In this document: positions 1 to 8,566 of the stretch, in pieces
Layout of the letters: each line of letters starts with the position of its first letter
Position numbering within the stretch: position 1 is the first letter of the stretch
Source of the DNA: Sphingomonadales bacterium
GTDB taxonomy: Bacteria > Pseudomonadota > Alphaproteobacteria > Sphingomonadales > Sphingomonadaceae
DNA length: 52,608 nucleotides
Assembly (NCBI GenBank): GCA_013204445.1
Contig: JABMNS010000039.1
Span: 1-52,608 of the forward strand
Direction of reading: 5' to 3'
Notes under the pieces: generated by a model
The model's input: only the letters and a program-made list of their open reading frames with translations
Told to the model about the DNA's origin: nothing
Databases searched by the model: none
Translations under genes and position numbers: made by a program

Positions 1-80
1 GCGGAATTGGTAGACGCGCAGCGTTGAGGTCGCTGTGGGATTAATATCCCGTGGAAGTTCGAGTCTTCTCGACCGCACCA
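1..80 (+). tRNA. tRNA-Leu (anticodon GAG), 5' end cut by window edge
   Basis: The anticodon arm has stem CAGCG/CGCTG around the loop TTGAGGT, giving anticodon GAG. A long variable arm (GTGGGATTAATATCCCGTGG) marks a class II tRNA. It is followed by a T arm, the acceptor 3' strand CGACCGC, discriminator A and an encoded CCA at 78-80. The first bases of the acceptor 5' strand and D arm lie before base 1. Its 3' end is partly duplicated at 260-292, which suggests use as an integration site. Confidence 0.93.
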
Positions 81-90
81 TATAGTCCTA
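58..90 (+). repeat. tRNA-Leu 3' end, left copy of an imperfect 33-nt direct repeat (possible att site)
   Basis: This stretch covers the last T-arm bases, the acceptor 3' strand, CCA and ten bases downstream. By direct comparison, 28 of 33 positions match 260-292. The first 15 bases are identical, and the CCA and the following AGTCCT are conserved. Duplication of a tRNA 3' end beside a recombinase is typical of an integration scar. The divergence suggests an old event or a related element. Confidence 0.6.
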
Positions 91-473
91 AGTGATTGTA
101 ATAAAACGATTATTTAGTGAGAAGTTTGCTCGGCCGGCTCGTTGCCCGATATAGCGGATATTCCCAAACCTCGGCGATAATCCATCCAGAATCGGGATTT
201 TGTCATTTAATTATCAAGCTGGATCATGGAATGACAATTGTTGCGGCTTTGTTGTCATTTTCGAGTCTTCTCGAGAGCACCAAACAGTCCTGAAATGAAC
301 GGAATTATCGCCTTCGGGCGAGACGCGCACCAAAAATGGCGCAGTTCCGGCCCATTCTGCACCTCCTAATTCCCGATTGCAGCCAGAGACGCTGCTAGAG
401 CGATCGAATCCTGCCCCCAAATTGCACACCGTCTCTGGTTCGAAATTGCTGACTGCAATCGGTTTGGGGAGAT
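81..473. other. Non-coding stretch between tRNA-Leu and recombinase
   Basis: Apart from the degenerate tRNA 3' repeat at 260-292 I see no convincing gene here. The open frames overlap the repeat and look like chance. It probably is attachment-site debris left by the mobile module. Confidence 0.6.
260..292 (+). repeat. Degenerate copy of the tRNA-Leu 3' end (possible att remnant)
   Basis: It matches 58-90 at 28 of 33 positions, starting TTCGAGTCTTCTCGA and retaining GCACCA and AGTCCT. It has no tRNA body in front of it, so it is not a functional tRNA. It lies between the tRNA and the 3' end of the serine recombinase gene. Confidence 0.6.
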
Positions 474-2156
474 TTAGTTGAAACCGAGCGCGACGCGCTG
501 GTCGGTCCAATCTTGGGGGATTTTCGCCGCCAACAATGTCTTGGCATTTAGTCCAGCAGGCTGGCGACCTTCGACGATAGCACTAAAAATGTCCGGCGCG
601 AGGCATGCGACTGAAACAAGCTTAGACAGACGGGTCCGGCACTTTCCTGCATCCGCCGCGATGGCGGAGATAGAACTCCCTGGGTTCGCAAGCAGCAGTT
701 TGCGCGCAGTATGAGCCTCTGCGATCAATGCAACGAGTTTTTCATCGCGGTTGCGCGGTGCTGAAGCCGAACTATTTGAGCCTGGAATGATCAGACGCAG
801 TTGGTGCCCGCGCCTCACTTTGGTCGCTGGGCACGTGAGATGGATGGGCTCTTTGGCCTGGATCTGTTTTTCGGGAATGCCCAACATGCGTCCAAGCGAA
901 CAAGGCGATGCCACAAGCTCGACTGCATCAGTTCTGAGCGTGATCTTCGCGGCGATTCCTTGCAACAACTCCGGCTTGGCATGCGATGATCTGCTGCGCA
1001 GGGTCACCGCTGCAAGCTCGGCAGCCTTGATTGTGTTCTGGATTAATTGAGGGTCCTCACCATCGATCAGCATTGTTGTTATTGCGCACTGATCGCACAG
1101 CAGCAACGCTAACTGCTCACAGACCAGTTTTTCAAGATCATATGCCGATACCCGCCATGCAGGTGAGCCTTCCAACTCATCTGACCGGGTTACATAATAG
1201 CGATAGCGCTTACCCGGACGCGTTGCATGGCTTGGAGTCATTGACCTGCCCTCGCCGTCGGTCACCATGCCCGTCAGCAGGCTCGGGTTGGCGGCTCCAA
1301 GTCGTCGAGCACTGCCCGATGCCCGCTTGGCCAGTACTTGCTGAACTTTTTCCCACAGTTCTTGCGGCACTATGGCCTCGTGCTCCCCCTCAAACGCCTC
1401 GCCCTTGTGTACGATCATCCCGCGATAGATCCGGTTGGAAAGCAGGTGATAGAGTGTTCCGCGCCGGAAGATGCAGCCGCCACGATGCGGTCCGCTGGTC
1501 CTACGCTGGACCTTGGTCCGATAGCCATCGCGATTAAGCTCCTCGGCCAGTTCCACCACTGAGCCCAGCGCGAGATAGCGCTGCATTATGTGAAGAACCA
1601 ATTTGGCTTCAGACTTGTTCCCCACCAGCTTGCGGTTCTCGACTTCATATCCAAGCGGAACCGGACCGCCCATCCACATCCCCTTGCGCTTCGATGCGGC
1701 GATCTTGTCCCGGATGCGCTCTCCCGTCACTTCACGCTCAAACTGCGCGAGAGAGAGCAACATGTTGAGGGTCAGCCTGCCCATGCTGGTGGTGGTGTTG
1801 AATGACTGGGTAATGCTTACAAAGCTGGCGTTGGCGGTATCGAGCACTTCCACTATCTTGGAGAAGTCCGTCAAGCTGCGGGTTAGCCGGTCTATCTTGT
1901 AGAGCAGGACGATATCGATCTTCCCGGTCTCGATGTCAGCGAGCAGGTGCTTCAGGCCGGGGCGCTCCAAATTGCCGCCTGAGAAGCCGCCGTCATCATA
2001 GCGCTCGGGATTAAGCACCCAGCCCTCATGGCGTTGGCTCAGCGCATAGGCTGCGCAAGCTTCATACTGGGCATCCAGACTGTTGAACTCCTGCTCCAGG
2101 CCATCCTCGGTCGACTTTCGAGTATAGACCGCGCAGCGCATGGTCCGCTCAGCCAC
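474..2156 (-). CDS. Large serine site-specific recombinase
   Basis: The 560-residue protein cuts and rejoins DNA at att sites through a serine nucleophile. The N-terminal resolvase domain (about residues 6-150) carries the motif CAVYTRKST with the catalytic serine, then FNSLDAQ, YDDGGFSGGNLERPG and KIDRLTRS. A recombinase domain follows (GPVPLGYEV, then RGTLYHLLSNRIYRGMIVHKG). I do not see the usual four-cysteine zinc ribbon, and the C-terminal third is less typical, so this belongs to a subfamily common in proteobacteria. The longest start is GTG at 2156, overlapping the stop of the upstream DUF2924 gene by 8 bases. ATG at 2141, just before RCAVYTRKS, is an equally good start. It lies next to tRNA-Leu and probably moved the module there. 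No cargo beyond DUF2924 can be tied to it. Confidence 0.9.
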   Translation of the reverse strand: MAERTMRCAVYTRKSTEDGLEQEFNSLDAQYEACAAYALSQRHEGWVLNPERYDDGGFSGGNLERPGLKHLLADIETGKIDIVLLYKIDRLTRSLTDFSKIVEVLDTANASFVSITQSFNTTTSMGRLTLNMLLSLAQFEREVTGERIRDKIAASKRKGMWMGGPVPLGYEVENRKLVGNKSEAKLVLHIMQRYLALGSVVELAEELNRDGYRTKVQRRTSGPHRGGCIFRRGTLYHLLSNRIYRGMIVHKGEAFEGEHEAIVPQELWEKVQQVLAKRASGSARRLGAANPSLLTGMVTDGEGRSMTPSHATRPGKRYRYYVTRSDELEGSPAWRVSAYDLEKLVCEQLALLLCDQCAITTMLIDGEDPQLIQNTIKAAELAAVTLRSRSSHAKPELLQGIAAKITLRTDAVELVASPCSLGRMLGIPEKQIQAKEPIHLTCPATKVRRGHQLRLIIPGSNSSASAPRNRDEKLVALIAEAHTARKLLLANPGSSISAIAADAGKCRTRLSKLVSVACLAPDIFSAIVEGRQPAGLNAKTLLAAKIPQDWTDQRVALGFN

Positions 2157-2571
2157 GGGAGGTCAGCCCGAAGAAACGGGGACCCGACCAGTGCGCGCCG
2201 GTTACGGCTCTGGCGATCTGGCTGAGTGAGCGCCAGTGCCGGTCCTGCCAACAAAACCCTGCCTCGGTAACTTCTACCGCGATGGTCTGGCCGTTCCACT
2301 CGCGGATAAGCCGGGTGCCTGGCGTCAGAGCAGGTCGCTGGGCAGGCGCAGATACAGCGCCAGTGCCTTGCGCCACCCGATCCAGTTCCCGCGCCACCCG
2401 CAACGGCAACCCGCCGTGGCGCTTTTCCTGCAGCCGCTGGGCGAGAAGGCGTCGGAGATGTGCGCCGGTCACACCGGGTGGCTCGGCGCCGTGTGCAGCC
2501 TCCCATTCCTTACTCAGTTGCGCCGGAGACATCGTCGCAAGAGAAGCCAGCCGATCATCGAGCTTTGCCAT
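2149..2571 (-). CDS. DUF2924 family protein
   Basis: This 140-residue protein of unknown function belongs to a family often found next to serine recombinases in alphaproteobacterial mobile modules. The recognisable core is near the C-terminus: PGTRLIREWNGQTIAVEV, GFCWQDRHWRSLSQIARAVTG, and WSGPRFFGL. That core resembles a small DNA-binding fold seen in recombinase-associated proteins. I chose ATG at 2571 (MAKLDDRLASL). An upstream in-frame ATG at 2604 would add 11 residues, but neither start has a strong ribosome-binding site. Its stop overlaps the recombinase start, so the two are co-transcribed and probably act together. Confidence 0.8.
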   Translation of the reverse strand: MAKLDDRLASLATMSPAQLSKEWEAAHGAEPPGVTGAHLRRLLAQRLQEKRHGGLPLRVARELDRVAQGTGAVSAPAQRPALTPGTRLIREWNGQTIAVEVTEAGFCWQDRHWRSLSQIARAVTGAHWSGPRFFGLTSRG

Positions 2572-2604
2572 GTTTAGATCTTGCTGATTGAATAGCGGGG
2601 GCAT

Positions 2605-2870
2605 CGGTTTGCAGGCTTGGTCTGGATAGTATAAGTCATTTTGGGTTCTCCTGATGGGCGCAGCATCAGTGCTGCTTCAACCACCCAAGGCCCCGATCGA
2701 CGCATAGATCAGGGCGGCGGCCGCTCCTGCTGGCAGCCATTCACAGCGACACCAATGCTCCAACCGTCAGGTAAGTCCAGCAGAAACCGGAGCGTGAAGT
2801 ACTGCCTTTTACTCAGCGGGTCACAGGTTCCAACCCTGTAGTGTCTACCATTTTTGCAAGGAATACAATT
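2605..2870. other. Intergenic stretch at the right edge of the recombinase module
   Basis: It holds the tRNA 3' remnant (2805-2850) and an AAGGA ribosome-binding site for the small gene at 2871. No other gene is convincing. One reverse-strand frame here ends in the peptide TTGLEPVTR, a well-known artefact of translating a tRNA 3' end backwards. Confidence 0.5.
2805..2850 (+). other. tRNA 3'-end remnant (not a whole tRNA)
   Basis: A perfect T arm (ACAGG, loop TTCCAAC, CCTGT) lies at 2823-2839, followed by seven acceptor bases, a discriminator A and CCA at 2848-2850. The preceding CTTTTACTCAGCGGGTC resembles the anticodon loop and variable region of a tRNA with anticodon UUU (Lys). No complementary acceptor 5' strand (AGACACT) lies about 70 bases upstream, so only the 3' portion is present. 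Remnants of this sort usually mark where an element integrated into or near a tRNA. Confidence 0.65.
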
Positions 2871-3110
2871 ATGTCCAAACAAACGAAAAAATTCTCCAAC
2901 GCGATTGACGAATTGGAAGTCGCAACGAAAAAATTGAAAGCGGCATCCCGCCGACTGGAAAAGCTGGAAGATCGGATAGCTAGCTTGGAAGCGCGTGGAA
3001 ATAGAGACCCCAGTTCCTGCCGATATCTTGACGAGCGTACACTTGTCCGACGCCTTAACGTCAGCGTCAAATATCTTCAAAAGCCACGATGCTGTCGGTG
3101 TTGTTTTTAG
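2871..3110 (+). CDS. Small coiled-coil protein with truncated HTH-like C-terminus
   Basis: The 79-residue product is not recognised as a known family. Residues 4-42 are a charged heptad-like helix (AIDELEVATKKLKAASRRLE, then KLEDRIASLEAR). Residues 51-71 (RYLDERTLVRRLNVSVKYLQ) read like the first two helices of a MerR/AlpA-type HTH. The sequence then turns into PRCCRCCF and stops, overlapping the 3' end of the convergent deacylase gene by 4 bases. It looks like an excisionase-like or small regulatory protein cut off by a recombination joint. An AAGGA site lies 8 bases before the ATG. It could also be a chance frame. Confidence 0.45.
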   Translation: MSKQTKKFSNAIDELEVATKKLKAASRRLEKLEDRIASLEARGNRDPSSCRYLDERTLVRRLNVSVKYLQKPRCCRCCF

Positions 3111-4819
3111 GCCGCTTGCGCACCTCTGACCAGCTGCCCCGGCCTTGCGCCCGTGCTCTTGTCAAATCGCCGGATCACTTCGCCCGACACTATGGTCGCG
3201 TCGAAACCCGACGCACGCTGATGCAACCGTCTGCCGCCCGCGGGCAGGTCGCGGACAATTTCGGGCAAGTGTAATTTGAGCCTGGCAAAATCGATCACAT
3301 TGACGTCGGCTTTCGCGCCAACTTTCAAAATCCCGCGATCATTGAGACCCACGGCCCGTGCAGCCTTGGCAGATAACATGTGTACCGCCAGAGCCAGATC
3401 AAAGGCCTGCTCATTGTCATCACGAACATAGTGGGTGAGCAGGTAGGTCGAATAGCTCGCATCGCAAATTGCGCCGTAATGCGCGCCCCCATCTCCCAAA
3501 GCTGGCACACATTGCGGGTGGCTCAACATTTCATGGGCGCTTGCAAGGCTGCCATTTTCATAATTGCCCAGCGCTGCCAGAAACAGTCCCTTACCGCCAG
3601 TTTCCAGTATCCGGTCATAGGCAATTTCTTGGGGCGTACAGCCACTTGCAGCGGCCTGCGCGGCCATGCTCATTTCCCTTGGCGGGGCATAATCCGGGGG
3701 ATCATCGAGCGGGAACATCCAGTTCCAGTTTCTGGCAAGCATATTGAACGGATGACCTTCTTCGAAATCTTCACTCAGCAAGGCAGTGCGCAATTCCGGA
3801 TCGCGCATTGCTTCGACCTGTCGGGGGATCGGCAGATCCGCAATTTTCTTCCAGCTGGGGCACAATACAAAGGGGTGTACGGTCAGCTCCAGCCCGGCGA
3901 TCAATCCGATCGGCCGCGGCATCACCTGTCCGGTAACCTGATGTCCGGCGCTCTTCGACTGCTCGATCAAATCGAGGACATTGCGCCAACGCGGCGGGCC
4001 TTCATTGCCCGATGCCAGCGTAAAGGTCGCCGGTCGGCCGGTAGCCGACATCACCTCCTCAATGACCCGATATTCTTCATCCCATCCGATAAATGCATCA
4101 AGCACGATCTGAAAGGTGCCCGATCCGGCATCGCTCATGCCGGCACAAATTTCGCTGAGCTCCTTCACGTCGGCTTCGAATGTCGGGATGCTGCCGCCAT
4201 CGGCGGTCTTATGAATCGAGAGTCGCGATGTCGCAAAGCCGAGCGCACCGGCTTCGACCGCTTCCTTTGCTAGAGCGCGCATTTGTTTGAGGTCCTCGGC
4301 GGTAGCAGTCTCCTGCGCCGCACCCCTTTCGCCCATGACGAATACCCGCAAGGGTGAATGCGGCAGATAGGCCGCGACGTCGATATCACGCCGCCCGGCG
4401 TCCACCCGGTCAAGATATTCGGGAAAACTCTCCCAGTCCCATGGCAAACCTTCGGCCATCACCACGCCCGGAATATCCTCAACCCCTTCCATCACGTTGA
4501 TCAGCATATCCTGGTCACCGGCACGGCACGGGGCAAAACCGACACCGCAATTGCCCATCACCACGGTGGTGACACCGTGCGAGGACGAGGGGCTGAGCTC
4601 TTCGGCCCAGATGCACTGTCCATCATAATGGGTGTGCACATCTACAAAGCCGGGCGTGACTATGCGGTCCGTTGCATCAATTTCTTCCGAGCCGCTTCCT
4701 GCCACCTGTCCGATAGCCGCAATCGTGCCATTTGAAATAGCCAGGTCGCCGGTGATCAACGGGCCGCCGGAGCCATCGGCAATCGTGCCGCCACGAATGA
4801 CCAGATCATAATCGCTCAT
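3107..4819 (-). CDS. N-acyl-D-amino-acid deacylase-family amidohydrolase
   Basis: This is a 570-residue cytoplasmic metal-dependent hydrolase of the D-aminoacylase type. The N-terminal beta domain (LVIRGGTIADGSG) leads into VTPGFVDVHTHYDGQ with the HxH metal pair. GNCGVGF holds the cysteine ligand typical of D-aminoacylases, and GDGGAHYG carries the late acidic residue. The C-terminus returns to GAKADVNVIDF, as in dihydroorotase-like enzymes. Many homologues annotated this way have unknown substrates, so deacylation of a D-amino acid is not assured. It could hydrolyse another amide or a lactone in this catabolic setting. The start at 4819 forms an ATGA overlap with the upstream COQ4-like gene, so the pair is co-translated. 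A longer frame to 4993 lies inside that gene and is rejected. Confidence 0.88.
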   Translation of the reverse strand: MSDYDLVIRGGTIADGSGGPLITGDLAISNGTIAAIGQVAGSGSEEIDATDRIVTPGFVDVHTHYDGQCIWAEELSPSSSHGVTTVVMGNCGVGFAPCRAGDQDMLINVMEGVEDIPGVVMAEGLPWDWESFPEYLDRVDAGRRDIDVAAYLPHSPLRVFVMGERGAAQETATAEDLKQMRALAKEAVEAGALGFATSRLSIHKTADGGSIPTFEADVKELSEICAGMSDAGSGTFQIVLDAFIGWDEEYRVIEEVMSATGRPATFTLASGNEGPPRWRNVLDLIEQSKSAGHQVTGQVMPRPIGLIAGLELTVHPFVLCPSWKKIADLPIPRQVEAMRDPELRTALLSEDFEEGHPFNMLARNWNWMFPLDDPPDYAPPREMSMAAQAAASGCTPQEIAYDRILETGGKGLFLAALGNYENGSLASAHEMLSHPQCVPALGDGGAHYGAICDASYSTYLLTHYVRDDNEQAFDLALAVHMLSAKAARAVGLNDRGILKVGAKADVNVIDFARLKLHLPEIVRDLPAGGRRLHQRASGFDATIVSGEVIRRFDKSTGARPGQLVRGAQAA

Positions 4820-5640
4820 GTGCTTTTCACTCCCGACCAGATATCGCCCTCGACCCGGGTGTCCAGATCCACCGCACCGCGAACGCCCAATTGTTCGCGT
4901 GCCTTTTCGAGCGGCATATTCCAGAAATCTTCCATCTTCGCCATCCAGAACGGATCGGAATTGCGGCCGATGGATATGCCTTGCTGGATACATTTCAGGG
5001 CCGTTCCCCAGGTTTCGGGATAGTGCAGCACGGTACGGACGACGTAACGCATCGTGCCCAATATCCCCATCGCGTTCATCTCGCCGGCCAATTCCTTGTT
5101 CTGAATATGCGTGTCTATAGTCGCGAGACGAAACCAGTAAGGGATGAGTTCGCCCAAATAATTAAAGCCACCGCCGGTCAGGATATGCTCGTAATCATGC
5201 GTCTGTCCGGCGCGCAGCGAGTAATATTGCCACTGGTTTTGCGGTTTGAAATTGGGAACAATCTGTATCTCATAGCTGCCTTCGGTTGCGGCCTTGTAGT
5301 AGGTTCCGCCGACCGTTCCCGCCGCACAATCTTTCAAGTCATCGATTGTATATTCAGAGCAATACCATTCCTCGAACCATCTATCGAGCGCTGGATTATT
5401 CTTTCGTTCTTCGGTGAACAGCGCCTCCAACCGATCATAATCGCGCAGATCACCGAGAATATTGATCAGCGCATGCATCTCGGCGGCAGGCGGATAGTCG
5501 GCCCCGTTTTTCTTGAGGGCTATTTTGGCGACCCATTCGCGCAGCCGCGGGTCATTGAGATATTTCGACGACGAAACCAGAATAGAAGAATCGGTTCCAA
5601 GCAGTTCCACGCCGCGAGCAAGATAGGGGGTGTCGTCCAT
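4816..5640 (-). CDS. COQ4-like protein, copy A
   Basis: A 274-residue protein of the COQ4 family. The signature HDxxHx11E is exact: HDYEHILTGGGFNYLGE. COQ4 proteins bind a divalent metal through this motif; in ubiquinone synthesis COQ4 is reported to act in oxidative decarboxylation of the quinone ring. Here the gene is coupled (ATGA) to an amidohydrolase and sits opposite a TonB receptor, not among ubi genes, so a catabolic role on a ring substrate is inferred. The start at 5640 has GGAG upstream and aligns with copy B at 13723-14529 (both read SSKYLND near residue 25). The two copies are clear paralogues but differ through much of their length. Confidence 0.85.
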   Translation of the reverse strand: MDDTPYLARGVELLGTDSSILVSSSKYLNDPRLREWVAKIALKKNGADYPPAAEMHALINILGDLRDYDRLEALFTEERKNNPALDRWFEEWYCSEYTIDDLKDCAAGTVGGTYYKAATEGSYEIQIVPNFKPQNQWQYYSLRAGQTHDYEHILTGGGFNYLGELIPYWFRLATIDTHIQNKELAGEMNAMGILGTMRYVVRTVLHYPETWGTALKCIQQGISIGRNSDPFWMAKMEDFWNMPLEKAREQLGVRGAVDLDTRVEGDIWSGVKST

Positions 5641-5922
5641 TTTTTTCTCCGATGAGCCGCAGGTATAAAAAGCGAACCTGCTGTTGCCGCAAATCCAGGT
5701 CAATCTTGGTAAACATTAGTAGATCAGAATCATTTCGCAAGATCAAGCAATCTCATTATAATGCGGATTTATGTGATATATATGCTACGCACTTAGGCGG
5801 TATTTGAGAAATGCTCTACTGAATTGCGGAATTCATATTGACAATCGCTACGAATTTTGGGTACAGGATTTGCGAGCGTAAGTAATAATACGCAGTGTCG
5901 AAAATCTGGGAGGATTATATCA
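5641..5922. promoter_or_regulatory. Divergent promoter region, COQ4-like operon and TonB receptor
   Basis: This 282-base AT-rich region separates two divergent transcripts. It contains TACGCA at 5786-5791 followed by GGCGGTA, and ATAATACGCAG at 5885-5895. These half-sites resemble those in other promoters of the window. A GGGAGG ribosome-binding site precedes the receptor start at 5923. I do not assign -35/-10 boxes with confidence. Confidence 0.5.
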
Positions 5923-8493
5923 ATGGCAAAATATCGGATTACCAAAACGCTTATGGCAGGTGCGGCGCTGGGGGCATTATACGCGCCTGCTTATGCTCAA
6001 GATGCTGACGGTGCGAACAACAGGGTCATCATCGTCACGGCGAACAAACGCGAGCAAAGCCTGCAAGATACACCGATTGCAATATCTGCCCTATCCAGCG
6101 AGCAAGTCGAATTGCAGGGTATTAGCGAGACACAGGACTTGAGCGGCTTGGCTCCGAACGTTTCCGTCAACGGAGGTACGACCAATGCCACTGCATCGGT
6201 TATCACGATCCGCGGCATTCCGACCAGCGCCGACGAGACACAGGGTTACGACTCGCCGATTGGGCTATATCTTGATGGTGTATATTTGGCGCGTGCATCG
6301 GCGTCTTCGTTTGAAGTTGCCGAGATCGAGCGGATCGAAGTGCTTCGCGGTCCACAAGGGACGCTCTTCGGACGGAACACCACTGGTGGTGCGATCAACT
6401 TCATCACCAAGGCGCCGAGCGAAGAAGCCAGTGCAAAAGTGAAGTTGGGCTACGGAAATTATGATCAAAAGCAGGCCCGCTTTATCGTGAACAGCGGTAC
6501 AATTTATGACTCTGGCCGTATTTCCCTGGGCTATCTTTACAAAAAGCGGAATGGCGTCGTTGACAACCTTTTGCAGCCCGATAAAAGCCTCGATCCAGGT
6601 GGAAACGAAACGCACGGCGCACGGCTGGCATTCGAAGTCGACATTACCGAAAATCTAAAAATCACCAATATTACCGATTGGACGAAAATAAAAGGTGTCC
6701 CTCACGCAAACCAGTTGACCGAAGTGGGCAATGGCGCTTTCCGGCCCAATGCAACAGTAGGTGGAAATACATTTGCACAGGTACAACCGGCAAATGTTGG
6801 TGGCTATCTTGCCAATGCAACGGCGCTGGAACCACAATGCGGTACGCCGCTGTCTAATGTGCAACGCGCACGACTTGATCCAATTTGTTTGGAAAGTGCG
6901 GGCCTGTCCACCGATACCATTCGCGGAAACATGACGCGACTGGAACTCGACCTTGATACCGTCACCGTTCGTTCCACCACGGCATTTCGTGGATGGAAAA
7001 ATACAAGCACAGATGACCTTGACGGCCTTGGAACAATTCGGGGTCCGGTTTTTGGGCAGACAAGCTTGTTTAATGGTTTGCCGGCTTCAATCACAGGTTT
7101 CCTGGTTCCGCCTTTCAGCGGGCCGACGAACCCGACTGCCCTGTTTTTACAGAGCCAGCCAGTCCCGACCACAACGCAGCCACTGTTCCAGGCTCAAAAC
7201 GATCGCGGGCAAACCCAGTTCAGTCAGGAACTCGAAATTGTTGGTGGCACGGGAACAAATTTTGAATGGATATTGGGCGGTTTCTATTTTAGCGAGAAAG
7301 GCCGGGAGTTCAATCCGCAAAGCTTTGCTTTTATTCTTGATACCAACCAAGCGGTATTCAGAGATGCAAGCTTCGGTCCGTTTGGCCCGGGTCTGAGAGC
7401 GGCAAATACTGCAAACGGAACACAATTCCGCGCTGTGGTTCAGAACTCTACTTTGGCATATACCGTGAAAGGTGAATCCTATGCGATCTACGGTCAGGGA
7501 ACTTTCCGTCCGGGTGGTGAAGATGGAGCACTGGGTGTCACTCTGGGCCTTCGTTATACTTGGGACAAGAAAGAGATTGACCGGACGCAAAATGGCGCAA
7601 CGGCATTTGCGACACCTGCGGAAATCGCGCTAAACCAGCAATCCGCAAAATTTTCCGAGCCTACTGGGCATCTGACTGTCGATTACCGCGCAAGCGACGA
7701 TGTCAATCTATATGCGAGAGCGGCTCGTGGTTACCGGTCTGGCGGTTTCAATGCACGGCAATCGACAAGCGTCGCCAACAATGTCGCACTGATTCCGTTC
7801 GGCGAGGAAAAGATCACATCCTATGAATTTGGTGCAAAAACCCAGTTGATTGATGGTCTCACCCTGAACGGTGCGATATTCTATAACATCTATGAAGACC
7901 AACAATCCACTATTCCAATCCCGATTCAGGGTGGAGGGAGCTTCGGGACGCAGGTTGTAAATGCGGGCAAGACCAAATATCTTGGTGGTGAACTGGAAGC
8001 GCGCTGGCAGATCACCGATGCCTTTTCGATAGATGGATCATTTGGGTATATTGATACAAAAATCAAACAATTCCCGGGAGCTGATATTAACGGTGTGATT
8101 AAGAATATTGGATCCATCTATACAGCGGGCAATTCCCCATCAACCACAGCCAATGCGGGTATTACCTATAGCGCGCCTGTTGGCGGCGGTGACACGCGCC
8201 TGACCGCTCGTGTGGGTGCTAGCCATGTGTCATCTGTCACATTTTTCGGCAATCCGCTGACCGCTCCATTTCAGCAGTCTACCAAGGGCGGAGCGCGCAC
8301 TTTGGTCGATGCGCAGTTGAGGTTGGATGATATCAACCTCGGTGGCGCAGAGTTTTCGCTGCAACTGTGGGGCAAGAATATTCTGGATAAGGAATATGTC
8401 TCTCGCGGTATCGACTTCGGTCAATTGGGCTTTGGTTCGGTAATTTACGGCGAACCGGCAACTTACGGTCTGAGTTTGGAATTTGAATTTTGA
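5923..8493 (+). CDS. TonB-dependent outer-membrane receptor 1
   Basis: The 856-residue outer-membrane barrel imports a substrate with energy from TonB-ExbBD. It has a signal peptide (KTLMAGAALGALYAPAYAQ), then a TonB-box-like VIIVTANKREQSLQDTPIAI. The plug domain includes IRGIPTSAD, GLYLDGVYLAR and EVLRGPQGTLFGRNTTGGAI. A 22-strand barrel follows, ending in phenylalanine (LEFEF), the usual outer-membrane assembly signal. It belongs to the sphingomonad-type receptors linked to catabolic clusters rather than siderophore receptors, judged by context only. The start at 5923 follows GGGAGG and is preferred over an upstream in-frame ATG at 5857, which would spoil the signal peptide. It ends before a strong terminator. 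Confidence 0.95.
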   Translation: MAKYRITKTLMAGAALGALYAPAYAQDADGANNRVIIVTANKREQSLQDTPIAISALSSEQVELQGISETQDLSGLAPNVSVNGGTTNATASVITIRGIPTSADETQGYDSPIGLYLDGVYLARASASSFEVAEIERIEVLRGPQGTLFGRNTTGGAINFITKAPSEEASAKVKLGYGNYDQKQARFIVNSGTIYDSGRISLGYLYKKRNGVVDNLLQPDKSLDPGGNETHGARLAFEVDITENLKITNITDWTKIKGVPHANQLTEVGNGAFRPNATVGGNTFAQVQPANVGGYLANATALEPQCGTPLSNVQRARLDPICLESAGLSTDTIRGNMTRLELDLDTVTVRSTTAFRGWKNTSTDDLDGLGTIRGPVFGQTSLFNGLPASITGFLVPPFSGPTNPTALFLQSQPVPTTTQPLFQAQNDRGQTQFSQELEIVGGTGTNFEWILGGFYFSEKGREFNPQSFAFILDTNQAVFRDASFGPFGPGLRAANTANGTQFRAVVQNSTLAYTVKGESYAIYGQGTFRPGGEDGALGVTLGLRYTWDKKEIDRTQNGATAFATPAEIALNQQSAKFSEPTGHLTVDYRASDDVNLYARAARGYRSGGFNARQSTSVANNVALIPFGEEKITSYEFGAKTQLIDGLTLNGAIFYNIYEDQQSTIPIPIQGGGSFGTQVVNAGKTKYLGGELEARWQITDAFSIDGSFGYIDTKIKQFPGADINGVIKNIGSIYTAGNSPSTTANAGITYSAPVGGGDTRLTARVGASHVSSVTFFGNPLTAPFQQSTKGGARTLVDAQLRLDDINLGGAEFSLQLWGKNILDKEYVSRGIDFGQLGFGSVIYGEPATYGLSLEFEF

Positions 8494-8520
8494 TCAGCCT
8501 CCCTTATTGATCAAAGAAAA

Positions 8521-8554
8521 GGGCCGGAGAGTGAAAACTCTCCGGCCCCTTTTT
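8521..8554. terminator. Bidirectional intrinsic terminator
   Basis: A perfect 12-bp stem, GGGCCGGAGAGT (8521-8532) with ACTCTCCGGCCC (8537-8548), encloses a GAAA tetraloop. It has an A-rich run before and TTTTT after. It serves the receptor on the plus strand and the BVMO operon on the minus strand, whose last gene ends at 8567. Confidence 0.95.
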
Positions 8555-8566
8555 GTATCAGTGATT

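Noticed and set aside
2775-2850. A complete tRNA
   Set aside because: The T arm and CCA are present, but the acceptor 5' strand and the D arm are missing.
3380-4273. 297-residue open frame on the plus strand
   Set aside because: It is antisense to the deacylase-like gene, whose metal motifs are intact.
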